7,927 nucleotides of DNA from JBAZKK01 sp964456925 (GTDB lineage Bacteria; Omnitrophota; Gorgyraeia; Gygaellales; Profunditerraquicolaceae), in NCBI GenBank assembly GCA_964456925.1, contig CAYWCX010000033.1:1-7927 (forward strand), in the 5' to 3' direction. Below the pieces are notes generated by a model, which worked only from the letters and a program-made list of their open reading frames with translations, searched no databases and had not been told where the DNA came from. Positions within the stretch are counted from its first letter, which is position 1. Each line of letters opens with the position of its first letter. A program made the position numbers and the translations under genes. Positions 1 through 5,915 of the stretch are shown here, one piece after another.

Positions 1-1
1 A

Positions 2-601
2 ATCTTAAACTGGCTGGTAAAACATACCTACGCCAAAAGCGACATCCCTATTATACGCGGTAAGGGCGATTCCACCATCGCCACCGATACCTATGCCTGG
101 TCCGTGGCTGCGATAGGTCCGGAAAAACTTAAAAAAATCGGGATGGATCCGGATAAGATTATGGAGTTTGCCGAAGAGAACTGCAGGGTGGAGGTAGATT
201 ACTGCCGTCCCGACGGCCAGGTGCTGAAGGTTCAGGGTTTTGATTTTGCGCCCGAGAGGCATCTGGCAAGGGGCGGGGTGGCTTCTTCGGAGTGGACTGC
301 GCAGATGGCCCTCTCTTTTAAGATTATGGCGGATTATTACCGCCAGAACGGCTCTCCTGCCGAGGCAAAACGCTACCAGGATAAATATATCTATTATCTG
401 GGAGAATTAGGAAAGATGATTATCTCCAGCCCCTCACCGTCGGGACAGGGGGAGAGCTGTCTTCCTTACGCCACGCATGAAGTTGCGGATACCGGCCACG
501 GCTGGATAACCCCGAAAGGAAACACTACCGGTTCGCTTTCCGGTACCGTCTACGCCATCTTTGCCTATTACGGATATAACCCCCTCGGTTTTAATGAATA
601 G
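2..601 (+). CDS. 3' end of a helical protein of unknown family (partial)
   Basis: The reading frame is open from base 2 to the TAG at 599-601 and gives 199 residues with no N-terminus, so the gene begins before the window. A GTG at 104 is in frame, but the frame upstream reads as sensible protein (it begins ILNWLVKHTYAK), so that GTG is not the start. The sequence is rich in amphipathic helices and aromatic residues (for example a helix around EWTAQMALSFKIMADYYRQN) and ends in a Gly/Thr/Tyr-rich segment (HGWITPKGN, then GTVYAIFAYYGYNPL). Helix pairs ending in aromatic-rich loops recall alpha/alpha-toroid enzymes such as six-hairpin glycosidases. That is only a resemblance in composition, and I cannot name the family. 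No membrane segment is visible in this part. Its stop overlaps the start of the DNA glycosylase gene by 8 bases, so the two are probably co-transcribed. Confidence 0.8.
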   Translation: MLNWLVKHTYAKSDIPIIRGKGDSTIATDTYAWSVAAIGPEKLKKIGMDPDKIMEFAEENCRVEVDYCRPDGQVLKVQGFDFAPERHLARGGVASSEWTAQMALSFKIMADYYRQNGSPAEAKRYQDKYIYYLGELGKMIISSPSPSGQGESCLPYATHEVADTGHGWITPKGNTTGSLSGTVYAIFAYYGYNPLGFNE

Positions 602-1229
602 GGAACTCGTTTTAATATACCGGAAATTGTATGCCGCTTTCGGGCCGCAGCACTGGTGGCCGGGAAAAACCCCTTTTGAGGTGATGGTGGGGGCAATCCT
701 TACCCAGAATACCGCCTGGTCCAATGTCGAGAAGGCCGTTGCCAACCTTAAACATGATAAATTATTATCGCCTTTAAAACTTCATCAAGCCCCTGTCAGA
801 AAAATATCGCGCTTAATCAAGCCCAGCGGTTATTACAACATCAAAACCGCAAGGCTGAGGGAGTTCTTAAGTTTTTTATTTAACGGCTATCAAGGCAGCA
901 TCGCAAAGATGTCAGGGGCCAATACCCGGCAATTGCGCCGGCAGCTCCTTGCGGTCAAGGGCATCGGAGAGGAAACCGCGGATTCCATCCTGCTCTATGC
1001 TTTGCGCAAGCCGGTATTTGTGGTGGATGCCTATACCAGAAGAATCCTCTCGCGCCACCGGCTGATTAAGAAAGATGCCGCTTACCAGGAAACGCAAAAT
1101 TTATTTATGGAAAATCTTGAAAATCAGGTACAATTATTTAACGAATACCACGCCCTTTTGGTAAAATTAGGCAAGGAGTTTTGCCGTAAGACTAACCCCC
1201 GTTGTCGAGAGTGCCCTTTAGGAAAATGA
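594..1229 (+). CDS. Endonuclease III-superfamily DNA glycosylase, probably monofunctional, with incomplete Fe-S motif
   Basis: A 211-residue HhH-GPD base-excision repair glycosylase, which would remove damaged bases from DNA. Visible parts are the N-terminal helical domain with the QNT motif (Q38), a helix-hairpin-helix (residues about 118-130, KGIGEETAD), the catalytic Asp145 in VVDAYT, and a C-terminal cysteine cluster. E. coli Nth has its Schiff-base Lys120 in GVGRKTA; here the aligned residue is Glu127. This predicts base removal without lyase activity, as in MagIII-like relatives. The cluster normally reads C-x6-C-x2-C-x5-C, but only Cys197, Cys204 and Cys207 are present, and the protein stops four residues after the third. 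I chose ATG 594 over an upstream TTG at 561 because homology to the family begins at about residue 5 and the 8-base overlap with the previous stop is typical. There is no clear Shine-Dalgarno, so translation may be coupled. The damaged base recognised cannot be told. Confidence 0.9.
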   Translation: MNRELVLIYRKLYAAFGPQHWWPGKTPFEVMVGAILTQNTAWSNVEKAVANLKHDKLLSPLKLHQAPVRKISRLIKPSGYYNIKTARLREFLSFLFNGYQGSIAKMSGANTRQLRRQLLAVKGIGEETADSILLYALRKPVFVVDAYTRRILSRHRLIKKDAAYQETQNLFMENLENQVQLFNEYHALLVKLGKEFCRKTNPRCRECPLGK

Positions 1230-1924
1230 AAACTAAAAAAATAAACTGCCTCCTGGCGCTTTTAGTTATCCTAAACTGCTCTTTTGTAGCGGTTGCCTCT
1301 GCCGCTCCCTGCTACGGCACCAGGATGCCTGAAAAAGGAAAGTTTTTCCTCGGCGGCTCAACCCACATTATGTTCAAGCGCTACCTCAGGGATGATTACG
1401 GTAAACTCAGGAGCACCCAGCACTTTCTACTCCTTTCTTACGGCCTCTATAATTGGCTGAGCATTGATTTAAAAGGGGGGGCGGGTAATATCAAACAGCA
1501 CCCCGTAGGCAGCGACGAACTGGATTATCCCTCAAGTTTTGCCGGCGGGTATGGCCTGCGCCTGAGACTTTATGAGCGCGGTAATATTAAAGCGGTTTTA
1601 GGTTTCCAACATATCAGCGTCCACCCCAGAAAGATCCGCCTGGGCGATATTGAGCATAAGGCGGTTCTGGATGACTGGCAGGCGTCTCTTCTGGCATCTT
1701 GCGGTTTTAAACAAATGACGCCGTATCTCGGCACCAAATATTCGCGGGTGGATTATATCCACTGGCAGGGAGAGGACAGGAAGCGTCGGATGTCGGATTT
1801 GACCAGGACCGTCGGCCTGGTTGCCGGCTGCGATTTCAACCTCGCCCCTAAAGTCTGGCTTAACCTGGAAGGGCAGTTTTTCGACGGCGAGGCCCTTGCC
1901 TTAAGCATAAACACGAGCTTTTAA
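1226..1924 (+). CDS. Secreted outer-membrane-like beta-barrel protein, unknown function
   Basis: A 232-residue protein with a clear signal peptide: basic start MKTKK, a hydrophobic core at residues 9-24, and an Ala-Ser-Ala cleavage site near residue 26. A Cys at 29 follows Pro, so this is not a convincing lipobox. The mature part alternates polar and hydrophobic residues with Gly and aromatic girdle residues (for example HFLLLSYGLYNWLSIDLKGG and YGLRLRLYE) and ends in Phe (ALSINTSF). A C-terminal Phe on a beta-strand is the usual BamA recognition signal of outer-membrane barrels. The size suits an 8- to 10-strand barrel. No family is recognised and function is open. ATG 1226 overlaps the glycosylase stop (ATGA) and places the signal peptide at the N-terminus. 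TTG 1202 and GTG 1211 would add eight or five residues before the basic region. An AGGA lies only 2 bases from the ATG. The gene carries an A7 run (1235-1241) and a G7 run (1475-1481). Confidence 0.85.
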   Translation: MKTKKINCLLALLVILNCSFVAVASAAPCYGTRMPEKGKFFLGGSTHIMFKRYLRDDYGKLRSTQHFLLLSYGLYNWLSIDLKGGAGNIKQHPVGSDELDYPSSFAGGYGLRLRLYERGNIKAVLGFQHISVHPRKIRLGDIEHKAVLDDWQASLLASCGFKQMTPYLGTKYSRVDYIHWQGEDRKRRMSDLTRTVGLVAGCDFNLAPKVWLNLEGQFFDGEALALSINTSF

Positions 1925-1945
1925 GACGCCGCATTAATAAAAGAT

Positions 1946-2170
1946 ATGCCGATATACGAATACCTTTGCCTTAAATGCAATTCGAAGTTTGACTGCCTGG
2001 TGCGCAGCAATTCTGAGACAGTGGTTTGCCCAAGGTGCGGCAAGAAAGAATTAAGGAAGATGGTTTCAAGTTTTGCCTTTAATTCCAGAGATTCCGCAGG
2101 TAACACTACTGCCTCATCTGCGGGGTGCGGCAGTTGCAGCAGTCCGCACTGCTCAACCTGTTCAGGATAA
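1946..2170 (+). CDS. FmdB-family zinc ribbon protein with extra Cys-rich tail
   Basis: A 74-residue protein beginning MPIYEYLCLKC, the hallmark of the FmdB/CxxC_CxxC_SSSS putative regulatory family. Cys8-x2-Cys11 and Cys28-x2-Cys31 form one zinc ribbon. A Ser/Gly-rich linker follows, and then a second set of cysteines (Cys61-x2-Cys64 and Cys69-x2-Cys72) that could bind a second metal. Tails of this kind occur in other FmdB proteins. The family was named from a gene near formamidase and methylotrophy operons and has no firmly established biochemical role; a nucleic-acid or protein-binding role is only assumed. The gene starts 21 bases after the barrel gene with a weak purine-rich leader (AAAAGAT). 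It ends one base before the M20 peptidase start, and its last codons carry the AGGA ribosome-binding site of that peptidase. It is cytoplasmic, with no signal peptide. Confidence 0.92.
   Translation: MPIYEYLCLKCNSKFDCLVRSNSETVVCPRCGKKELRKMVSSFAFNSRDSAGNTTASSAGCGSCSSPHCSTCSG
2164..2167 (+). promoter_or_regulatory. Ribosome binding site deciding the M20 peptidase start
   Basis: AGGA lies 4 bases before ATG 2172, inside the last codons of the fmdB-like gene. It supports ATG 2172 over an in-frame TTG about 100 bases upstream, which would run through the zinc-ribbon gene. Confidence 0.6.
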
Positions 2171-2171
2171 A

Positions 2172-3299
2172 ATGATTAAGAAAGAGCGCTTGATAAAACT
2201 TGCGCGGGATTTAATCCGCATCGACTCCCAGAACCCTCCGGGTGACGAATACCGCATCGCTGTTTTTGTACGGGATTATCTGCAAGGTTTGGGGCTGGAG
2301 GCGAGAATCCATGAGTTCAAAAAGAAGCGCTCCAACGTGATAGCGGTATTGAAGGCTAAAAACCGTAAACGCTCCCTGCTTATTACCCCGCATTTAGATA
2401 CCGTGCCCGGCGGCAGGCACTGGCATTTTAAGCCATTGGGAGCCGAAGTGCATAACCGCAAAATCTATGGCCTGGGGGCTACTGATTGCAAGGGAAACCT
2501 CGCCGCAGCCATCGAAAGCATTAATAGTATAGTAGAGGAAGGCATATCCTTAGGGTATAACCTTATCTTTGCCGCTACCGCTGACGAGGAAACCGGTTCG
2601 GGCTTTGGTTTACTGCCGCTTTTGGCGAAAAGGATATTAAGGCCGGATGTAGCAGTGGTCTTAGACGCCGATAATTTCCACATTGTAGTCGCCCAGAAGG
2701 GGCTGATACATCTTAAGGTTAAAATTAAGGGCAGGAGGGCGCACGGCGCCTACCCCTGGCTGGGAGAGAACGCCATTGATGTTGCCCTGAAGATACTGCA
2801 GGAGATTAAACGCTACCGGCCGGGCAGCATTAAGAATAAGTATCTTAGGCCGCCTACCGTCAATATCGGCACTATCCACGGCGGGGATAAGGTGAACGTG
2901 GTAGCGGACTGGTGCGAATTCGAGCTGGATTTCAGGTTTTTACCCGGCATGTCCGCAAAAAATATTTTGAAAGACCTCAAAACGATTATCCGCAGGCATA
3001 CCCGAAAATCCAAAGTGGAAGTGCAAGGCATACAGCAACCTTATGTAATAGATACCGCGCATCCCCTTATCGGGCATCTTTGCCGGGCAATAAAAAGAAG
3101 CGGGATTCAGCCCGTTATTAAAGGCTCGGAGGGAGCAACGGCGATAAGCTTTTTTGACGAACGCGGTATTGCGGCTGTGGCAACGGGATTTGGCTGTGCA
3201 GGTTGCGCGCACAGCGCTGACGAATATGTCAGGATTGCCGATTTATATCGCGGGGCATTAGCCCTGGAGGATTTCTTAAAGAACTATAAATTCAGTTGA
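2172..3299 (+). CDS. M20-family metallopeptidase/deacylase (ArgE/DapE-like)
   Basis: A 375-residue zinc hydrolase, full length for the family. It contains HLDTVPGG (ligand His74, catalytic Asp76), GATDCKGNLAA (bridging Asp105), ADEETG (catalytic Glu139, ligand Glu140), LDADN (probable ligand Asp165) and AHSADEYV (ligand His347). The lid/dimerisation domain spans about residues 175-285 and includes the AHGAYPWLGENAID motif with the conserved His191. Known members remove acyl groups from amino acids (acetylornithine deacetylase, succinyl-diaminopimelate desuccinylase) or cleave dipeptides. Motifs alone do not decide which, and there are no arginine or lysine biosynthesis genes nearby, so I give no symbol. 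No signal peptide is present, so it acts in the cytoplasm. ATG 2172 has AGGA at 4 bases and aligns with usual family N-termini (a LIRIDSQNPPGDE segment near residue 15). Its TGA lies 11 bases before the PAC2 gene. Confidence 0.93.
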   Translation: MIKKERLIKLARDLIRIDSQNPPGDEYRIAVFVRDYLQGLGLEARIHEFKKKRSNVIAVLKAKNRKRSLLITPHLDTVPGGRHWHFKPLGAEVHNRKIYGLGATDCKGNLAAAIESINSIVEEGISLGYNLIFAATADEETGSGFGLLPLLAKRILRPDVAVVLDADNFHIVVAQKGLIHLKVKIKGRRAHGAYPWLGENAIDVALKILQEIKRYRPGSIKNKYLRPPTVNIGTIHGGDKVNVVADWCEFELDFRFLPGMSAKNILKDLKTIIRRHTRKSKVEVQGIQQPYVIDTAHPLIGHLCRAIKRSGIQPVIKGSEGATAISFFDERGIAAVATGFGCAGCAHSADEYVRIADLYRGALALEDFLKNYKFS

Positions 3300-3300
3300 A

Positions 3301-3305
3301 AGGGG
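3301..3305 (+). promoter_or_regulatory. Ribosome binding site deciding the PAC2 gene start
   Basis: AGGGG lies 5 bases before ATG 3311. A TTG at 3296 would give a 5-residue longer protein and a TTGA overlap with the peptidase stop, but it has no ribosome site, so ATG 3311 is preferred. Confidence 0.55.
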
Positions 3306-3310
3306 TTCTC

Positions 3311-4276
3311 ATGGAAGGTTATAAGATACGCAAGAGGCCGAAACTGCGCAGTCCCTACCTTATCTGCGGCTGGCCGGGTATGGGTGAGGTGGCTTTTAAG
3401 GCGGTAAATTATCTGGTCGAGAAACTGCCGGCCGAGGAGTTCGCCGAGATGGACGTCGAGGAGTTCTTTTATTTAACCGCAAGCTCGGTTAAAGACGGGG
3501 TACTGAGCGTGCCGGAACTGCCGTCGGGAAAATTCTATTACTGGAAGAATAAAAGCGCCAAAAACGACCTGGTTATCTTCCTCAGTAATGCCCAGCCGGA
3601 CCTCTCCAAGGCCGAGGCTTATTCCAAAAGGATAACCCACCTTGCCAAGACCTTTAATGTCAGCACGGTTATCAGTTTTGCCGCCATGCCCCAGCCGGTA
3701 GACCATCTTCATCCTGCCGGAGTCTGGCTTACCTCGACCTCGGCAGAGTTAAACAACAATCTCAAGAGATACAACCTTAATATCCTCTCTGACAGCCAGA
3801 TCAGCGGGATGAACGGTTTATTCCTCGCTCTGGCCAAGAAAGAGGGACTTGAGGGCTTTTGCCTGTTGGGCGAGATACCGCTCTATACCATCCAGATCGA
3901 AAACCCCAAGGCATCTTACGCGGTGTTGGAGGCACTGGCAAGGATTATCAATATCAAGATAGACTTCAGCGAATTATTAAACCAGGCGCACCTCATGGAG
4001 GAGGAAATCAATAAACTCCTGGATTACCTGAAATTGAACAACCCCGCGGGCCCCATCGATGAGGAGGATATCGAAAAGATTAAGAAATCCTTAAGCCAGC
4101 TTACCAAGCTCCCCTCTTCGGTAAAAGAGAGGATCGAGCAGCTTTTTAAAGAGGCGCAAAACAACATCGGCCGCGCCAAGGAACTTAAGATCGAACTGGA
4201 TAACTGGAACATCTACAAAGAATACGAAGACAGGTTCCTGGATTTATTCAAGAAGAGCAGGGATAAGGGGAATTGA
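3311..4276 (+). CDS. PAC2 (proteasome assembly chaperone 2-like) family protein
   Basis: A 321-residue protein. Its N-terminal domain (residues about 8-215) shows the PAC2 signature LRSPYLICGWPGMGEVAFKA, with the GWPGMG turn at 20-25, followed by alternating strands and helices such as VSTVISFAAMPQP and GFCLLGEIPLY. The C-terminal part (about 225-320) is strongly charged and helical, including MEEEINKLLDYLKLN and SSVKERIEQLFKEAQNNIG, and may form a coiled coil or oligomerisation arm. The domain is related to eukaryotic proteasome assembly chaperone PAC2 and to archaeal homologues, and in bacteria its role is not known. I see no proteasome gene here. It has no signal peptide and is cytoplasmic. 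Its stop overlaps the next start (TTGA), so it is co-translated with the HAD phosphatase. Confidence in the family is high, and in the function low. Confidence 0.9.
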   Translation: MEGYKIRKRPKLRSPYLICGWPGMGEVAFKAVNYLVEKLPAEEFAEMDVEEFFYLTASSVKDGVLSVPELPSGKFYYWKNKSAKNDLVIFLSNAQPDLSKAEAYSKRITHLAKTFNVSTVISFAAMPQPVDHLHPAGVWLTSTSAELNNNLKRYNLNILSDSQISGMNGLFLALAKKEGLEGFCLLGEIPLYTIQIENPKASYAVLEALARIINIKIDFSELLNQAHLMEEEINKLLDYLKLNNPAGPIDEEDIEKIKKSLSQLTKLPSSVKERIEQLFKEAQNNIGRAKELKIELDNWNIYKEYEDRFLDLFKKSRDKGN

Positions 4277-4896
4277 AAACCAACGGCAAGATCAAGACGA
4301 TTATCTTCGACCTGGGTAATGTCCTGGTGAGTTTTGACCACCTGCGGGCTGCGCGCAGGATTTCGCCTTTTAGCGATAAGACTGCAGAGGAGATTTGCCG
4401 CCTCTTCTTTGATTCGCCGCTGACCGGGATGTTTGAAGAAGGCAGGATTTCCGCGGGTGATTTTTTCCTGCGGGTAAAAGAGATGCTGAACCTGCGGCTG
4501 GACTATGACAGTTTTGTGGCGGCATGGAACGATATTTTTTTCTTAACCGAAGATAATAAAGCGGTGTATCGGCTGGCGAGGTCTTTGGCCAGGAAATATC
4601 AGGTAGCGCTTTTATCCAACATCAACATACTGCACTGGCGGCACCTTGAGGATAATTTTCGTATTTTTGACGCCTTCAGTAAGATACTGACCTCCTTTGA
4701 ATTGGGTGTCAAGAAACCCGACCCGCGCATTTACCAAAAGGCCCTCAGGGCGCTGGGGGTATTGCCCCGCGAAGTCTTCTATACCGATGACCGGCCCGAA
4801 TTGATAGCTAAGGCAACAGAGCTGGGGATGCGGGGTTTTGTCTTCAGCGGCGTTGCGGATTTAAAAGAAGCCCTTTTCCAGGCAGGCATCGCCTAA
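4273..4896 (+). CDS. HAD-superfamily (subfamily IA) phosphatase, YihX-like
   Basis: A 207-residue HAD hydrolase. Motif I is IIFDLGNVLV with nucleophile Asp13, motif II is LLSN (Ser115), motif III is VKKPDPRIY (Lys148) and motif IV is YTDDRPE (Asp172, Asp173). The helical cap lies at about residues 20-95. The second Asp of the usual DxD is Gly15. The same DLGN form occurs in E. coli YihX, a characterised alpha-D-glucose-1-phosphate phosphatase, so the protein may still be active on sugar phosphates, but the substrate is unknown. The start is the TTG at 4273, four bases overlapping the PAC2 stop. No ATG or GTG fits between it and motif I, so the rare start codon is well supported. AAGGGG lies 2 bases upstream, a short spacing. 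It ends 11 bases before hypE. Confidence 0.92.
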   Translation: MKTNGKIKTIIFDLGNVLVSFDHLRAARRISPFSDKTAEEICRLFFDSPLTGMFEEGRISAGDFFLRVKEMLNLRLDYDSFVAAWNDIFFLTEDNKAVYRLARSLARKYQVALLSNINILHWRHLEDNFRIFDAFSKILTSFELGVKKPDPRIYQKALRALGVLPREVFYTDDRPELIAKATELGMRGFVFSGVADLKEALFQAGIA

Positions 4897-4907
4897 ATTT
4901 TTTAAAA

Positions 4908-5909
4908 ATGCCCTTCAAAAAAATACTCCTTGCCCACGGCAGCGGCGGTAGATTAATGCATCAGCTTATCCGGGGGCTTTTCCTGGAGAGGTTGGATAAC
5001 CCTGCTCTAAGAAACCTTGCGGACAGCGCCACCTTAGATTATCAAGAAAAAATCGCCTTTACCACGGATTCCTTTGTAGTGCACCCCCTGTTTTTCCCCG
5101 GCGGGGATATCGGCAAACTGGCTGTCTGCGGCACGGTGAATGACCTGGTAATGGCGGGGGCCGAGCCGCAATATCTTGCCCTGGCGTTTATCATCGAGGA
5201 GGGCCTGGACTACGCGGTTTTAGAAAAGATCGTGGGCTCCGTTGCCCGCAGCGCCAGCCAAAGCAGGGTAGTTGTTGCGACGGGCGATATCAAGGTAGTG
5301 GAAAAAGGCTCCTGCGATAAAGTCTTCATTAATACCGCCGGTATCGGCAGGATAATCCAGCAGCTGTCAATAAAAAAGATACGGCCGGGCGACAAAATTA
5401 TTCTCAGCGGCGATATCGGCCGGCACGGCCTGGCGGTTTTGGCGAAAAGGAAGGAGCTGGGTCTGGATTTTAATATTAAGAGCGACTGCGCTGCCTTAAA
5501 CGGTTTATTAATGCCTGCCCTAAAGGGTATTGCGGGTATAAGATTTATGCGCGACCCCACGCGCGGAGGCCTTGCCACTACCCTGAATGAAATTTCCGAA
5601 TCCGCCGGTCTCGGGGTGATTATCGAAGAGGATGAGATACCGGTTTCTAAAACCGTGAAGGTGGCGGCAGAGCTTTTGGGCATCGACCCGCTTTATATTG
5701 CCAATGAGGGCAGGGCAGTATTAGTGGTTGAGCCGAAAGCAGCGGGGGAAACCCTGGCTTTATTAAGGAGACATAAGCTCGGCAGGAACGCCAGCATTAT
5801 CGGTGAGATTTCAGCAAGATACCGTGGCAGAGTAATACTGAATAACAGATTCGCAAGCCCGCGTATTATCGAGATGCTTTCCGGGGAACAGTTTCCCCGT
5901 ATTTGTTGA
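4908..5909 (+). CDS. hypE: Hydrogenase maturation factor HypE
   Basis: A 333-residue ATP-dependent enzyme that dehydrates its C-terminal S-carbamoyl-cysteine to a thiocyanate, which becomes the CN ligand of [NiFe]-hydrogenase. Partners are HypF (donor of the carbamoyl group) and the HypC-HypD scaffold. The AIRS/ThiL-type fold is clear: HGSGG near the N-terminus (10-14), TTDSF (52-56), VNDLVMAGA (78-85), GDIKVV (126-131), RDPTRGG (215-221) and ANEG (265-268). The terminus is PRIC, with the modifiable Cys333 as last residue, which is diagnostic. ATG 4908 gives the normal N-terminus (MPFKKILLAHGSGG). No Shine-Dalgarno is seen in the A/T-only leader (4895-4907). No other hyp or hydrogenase gene is in the window. 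A 7-bp hairpin lies in the last codons. The next gene follows in the same frame. Confidence 0.97.
   Translation: MPFKKILLAHGSGGRLMHQLIRGLFLERLDNPALRNLADSATLDYQEKIAFTTDSFVVHPLFFPGGDIGKLAVCGTVNDLVMAGAEPQYLALAFIIEEGLDYAVLEKIVGSVARSASQSRVVVATGDIKVVEKGSCDKVFINTAGIGRIIQQLSIKKIRPGDKIILSGDIGRHGLAVLAKRKELGLDFNIKSDCAALNGLLMPALKGIAGIRFMRDPTRGGLATTLNEISESAGLGVIIEEDEIPVSKTVKVAAELLGIDPLYIANEGRAVLVVEPKAAGETLALLRRHKLGRNASIIGEISARYRGRVILNNRFASPRIIEMLSGEQFPRIC
5882..5899 (+). other. 7-bp perfect hairpin at the 3' end of hypE
   Basis: CGGGGAA (5882-5888) pairs with TTCCCCG (5893-5899) around a CAGT loop. It lies in the codons just before PRIC and is followed by a partly T-rich stretch (TATTTGTT). It could be a weak terminator, an attenuator or an RNA structure near the next gene's ribosome site. 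It could also be a chance result of coding constraints. Confidence 0.45.
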
Positions 5910-5910
5910 C

Positions 5911-5915
5911 AGGAG
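5911..5915 (+). promoter_or_regulatory. Shine-Dalgarno directly touching a start codon
   Basis: AGGAG is followed at once by ATG 5916 with no spacer, whereas 5-9 bases are usual. No other plausible start is near: upstream is the hypE stop in the same frame, and the next in-frame candidate is a GTG about 24 codons downstream. Confidence 0.5.

Noticed and set aside
561..593. Upstream TTG start for the DNA glycosylase
   Set aside because: The extra residues overlap the previous gene and match no part of the family; ATG 594 fits.
434..745. A 103-codon - strand frame across the first gene and the glycosylase start
   Set aside because: It is antisense to two coding frames that read as real protein, with no domain of its own.
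2073..2171. N-terminal extension of the M20 peptidase from a TTG at 2073
   Set aside because: It would run through the zinc-ribbon gene in another frame; ATG 2172 has a ribosome site and matches family N-termini.
4894..4910. A/T-only stretch before hypE considered as a terminator or promoter
   Set aside because: It has no GC stem for a terminator and no -35 box at a proper distance; it is simply an A/T-rich leader.
5418..5430. GGCCG-GCA-CGGCC hairpin within hypE
   Set aside because: It is only 5 bp, deep inside codons of the conserved GDIGRHG region, with no T tract; best explained by coding constraints.
5210..5683. A 157-codon open frame on the - strand inside hypE
   Set aside because: It is a mirror of a well-conserved + strand gene, has no recognisable domain and is Ser/Pro/Arg-rich as expected for a shadow frame.
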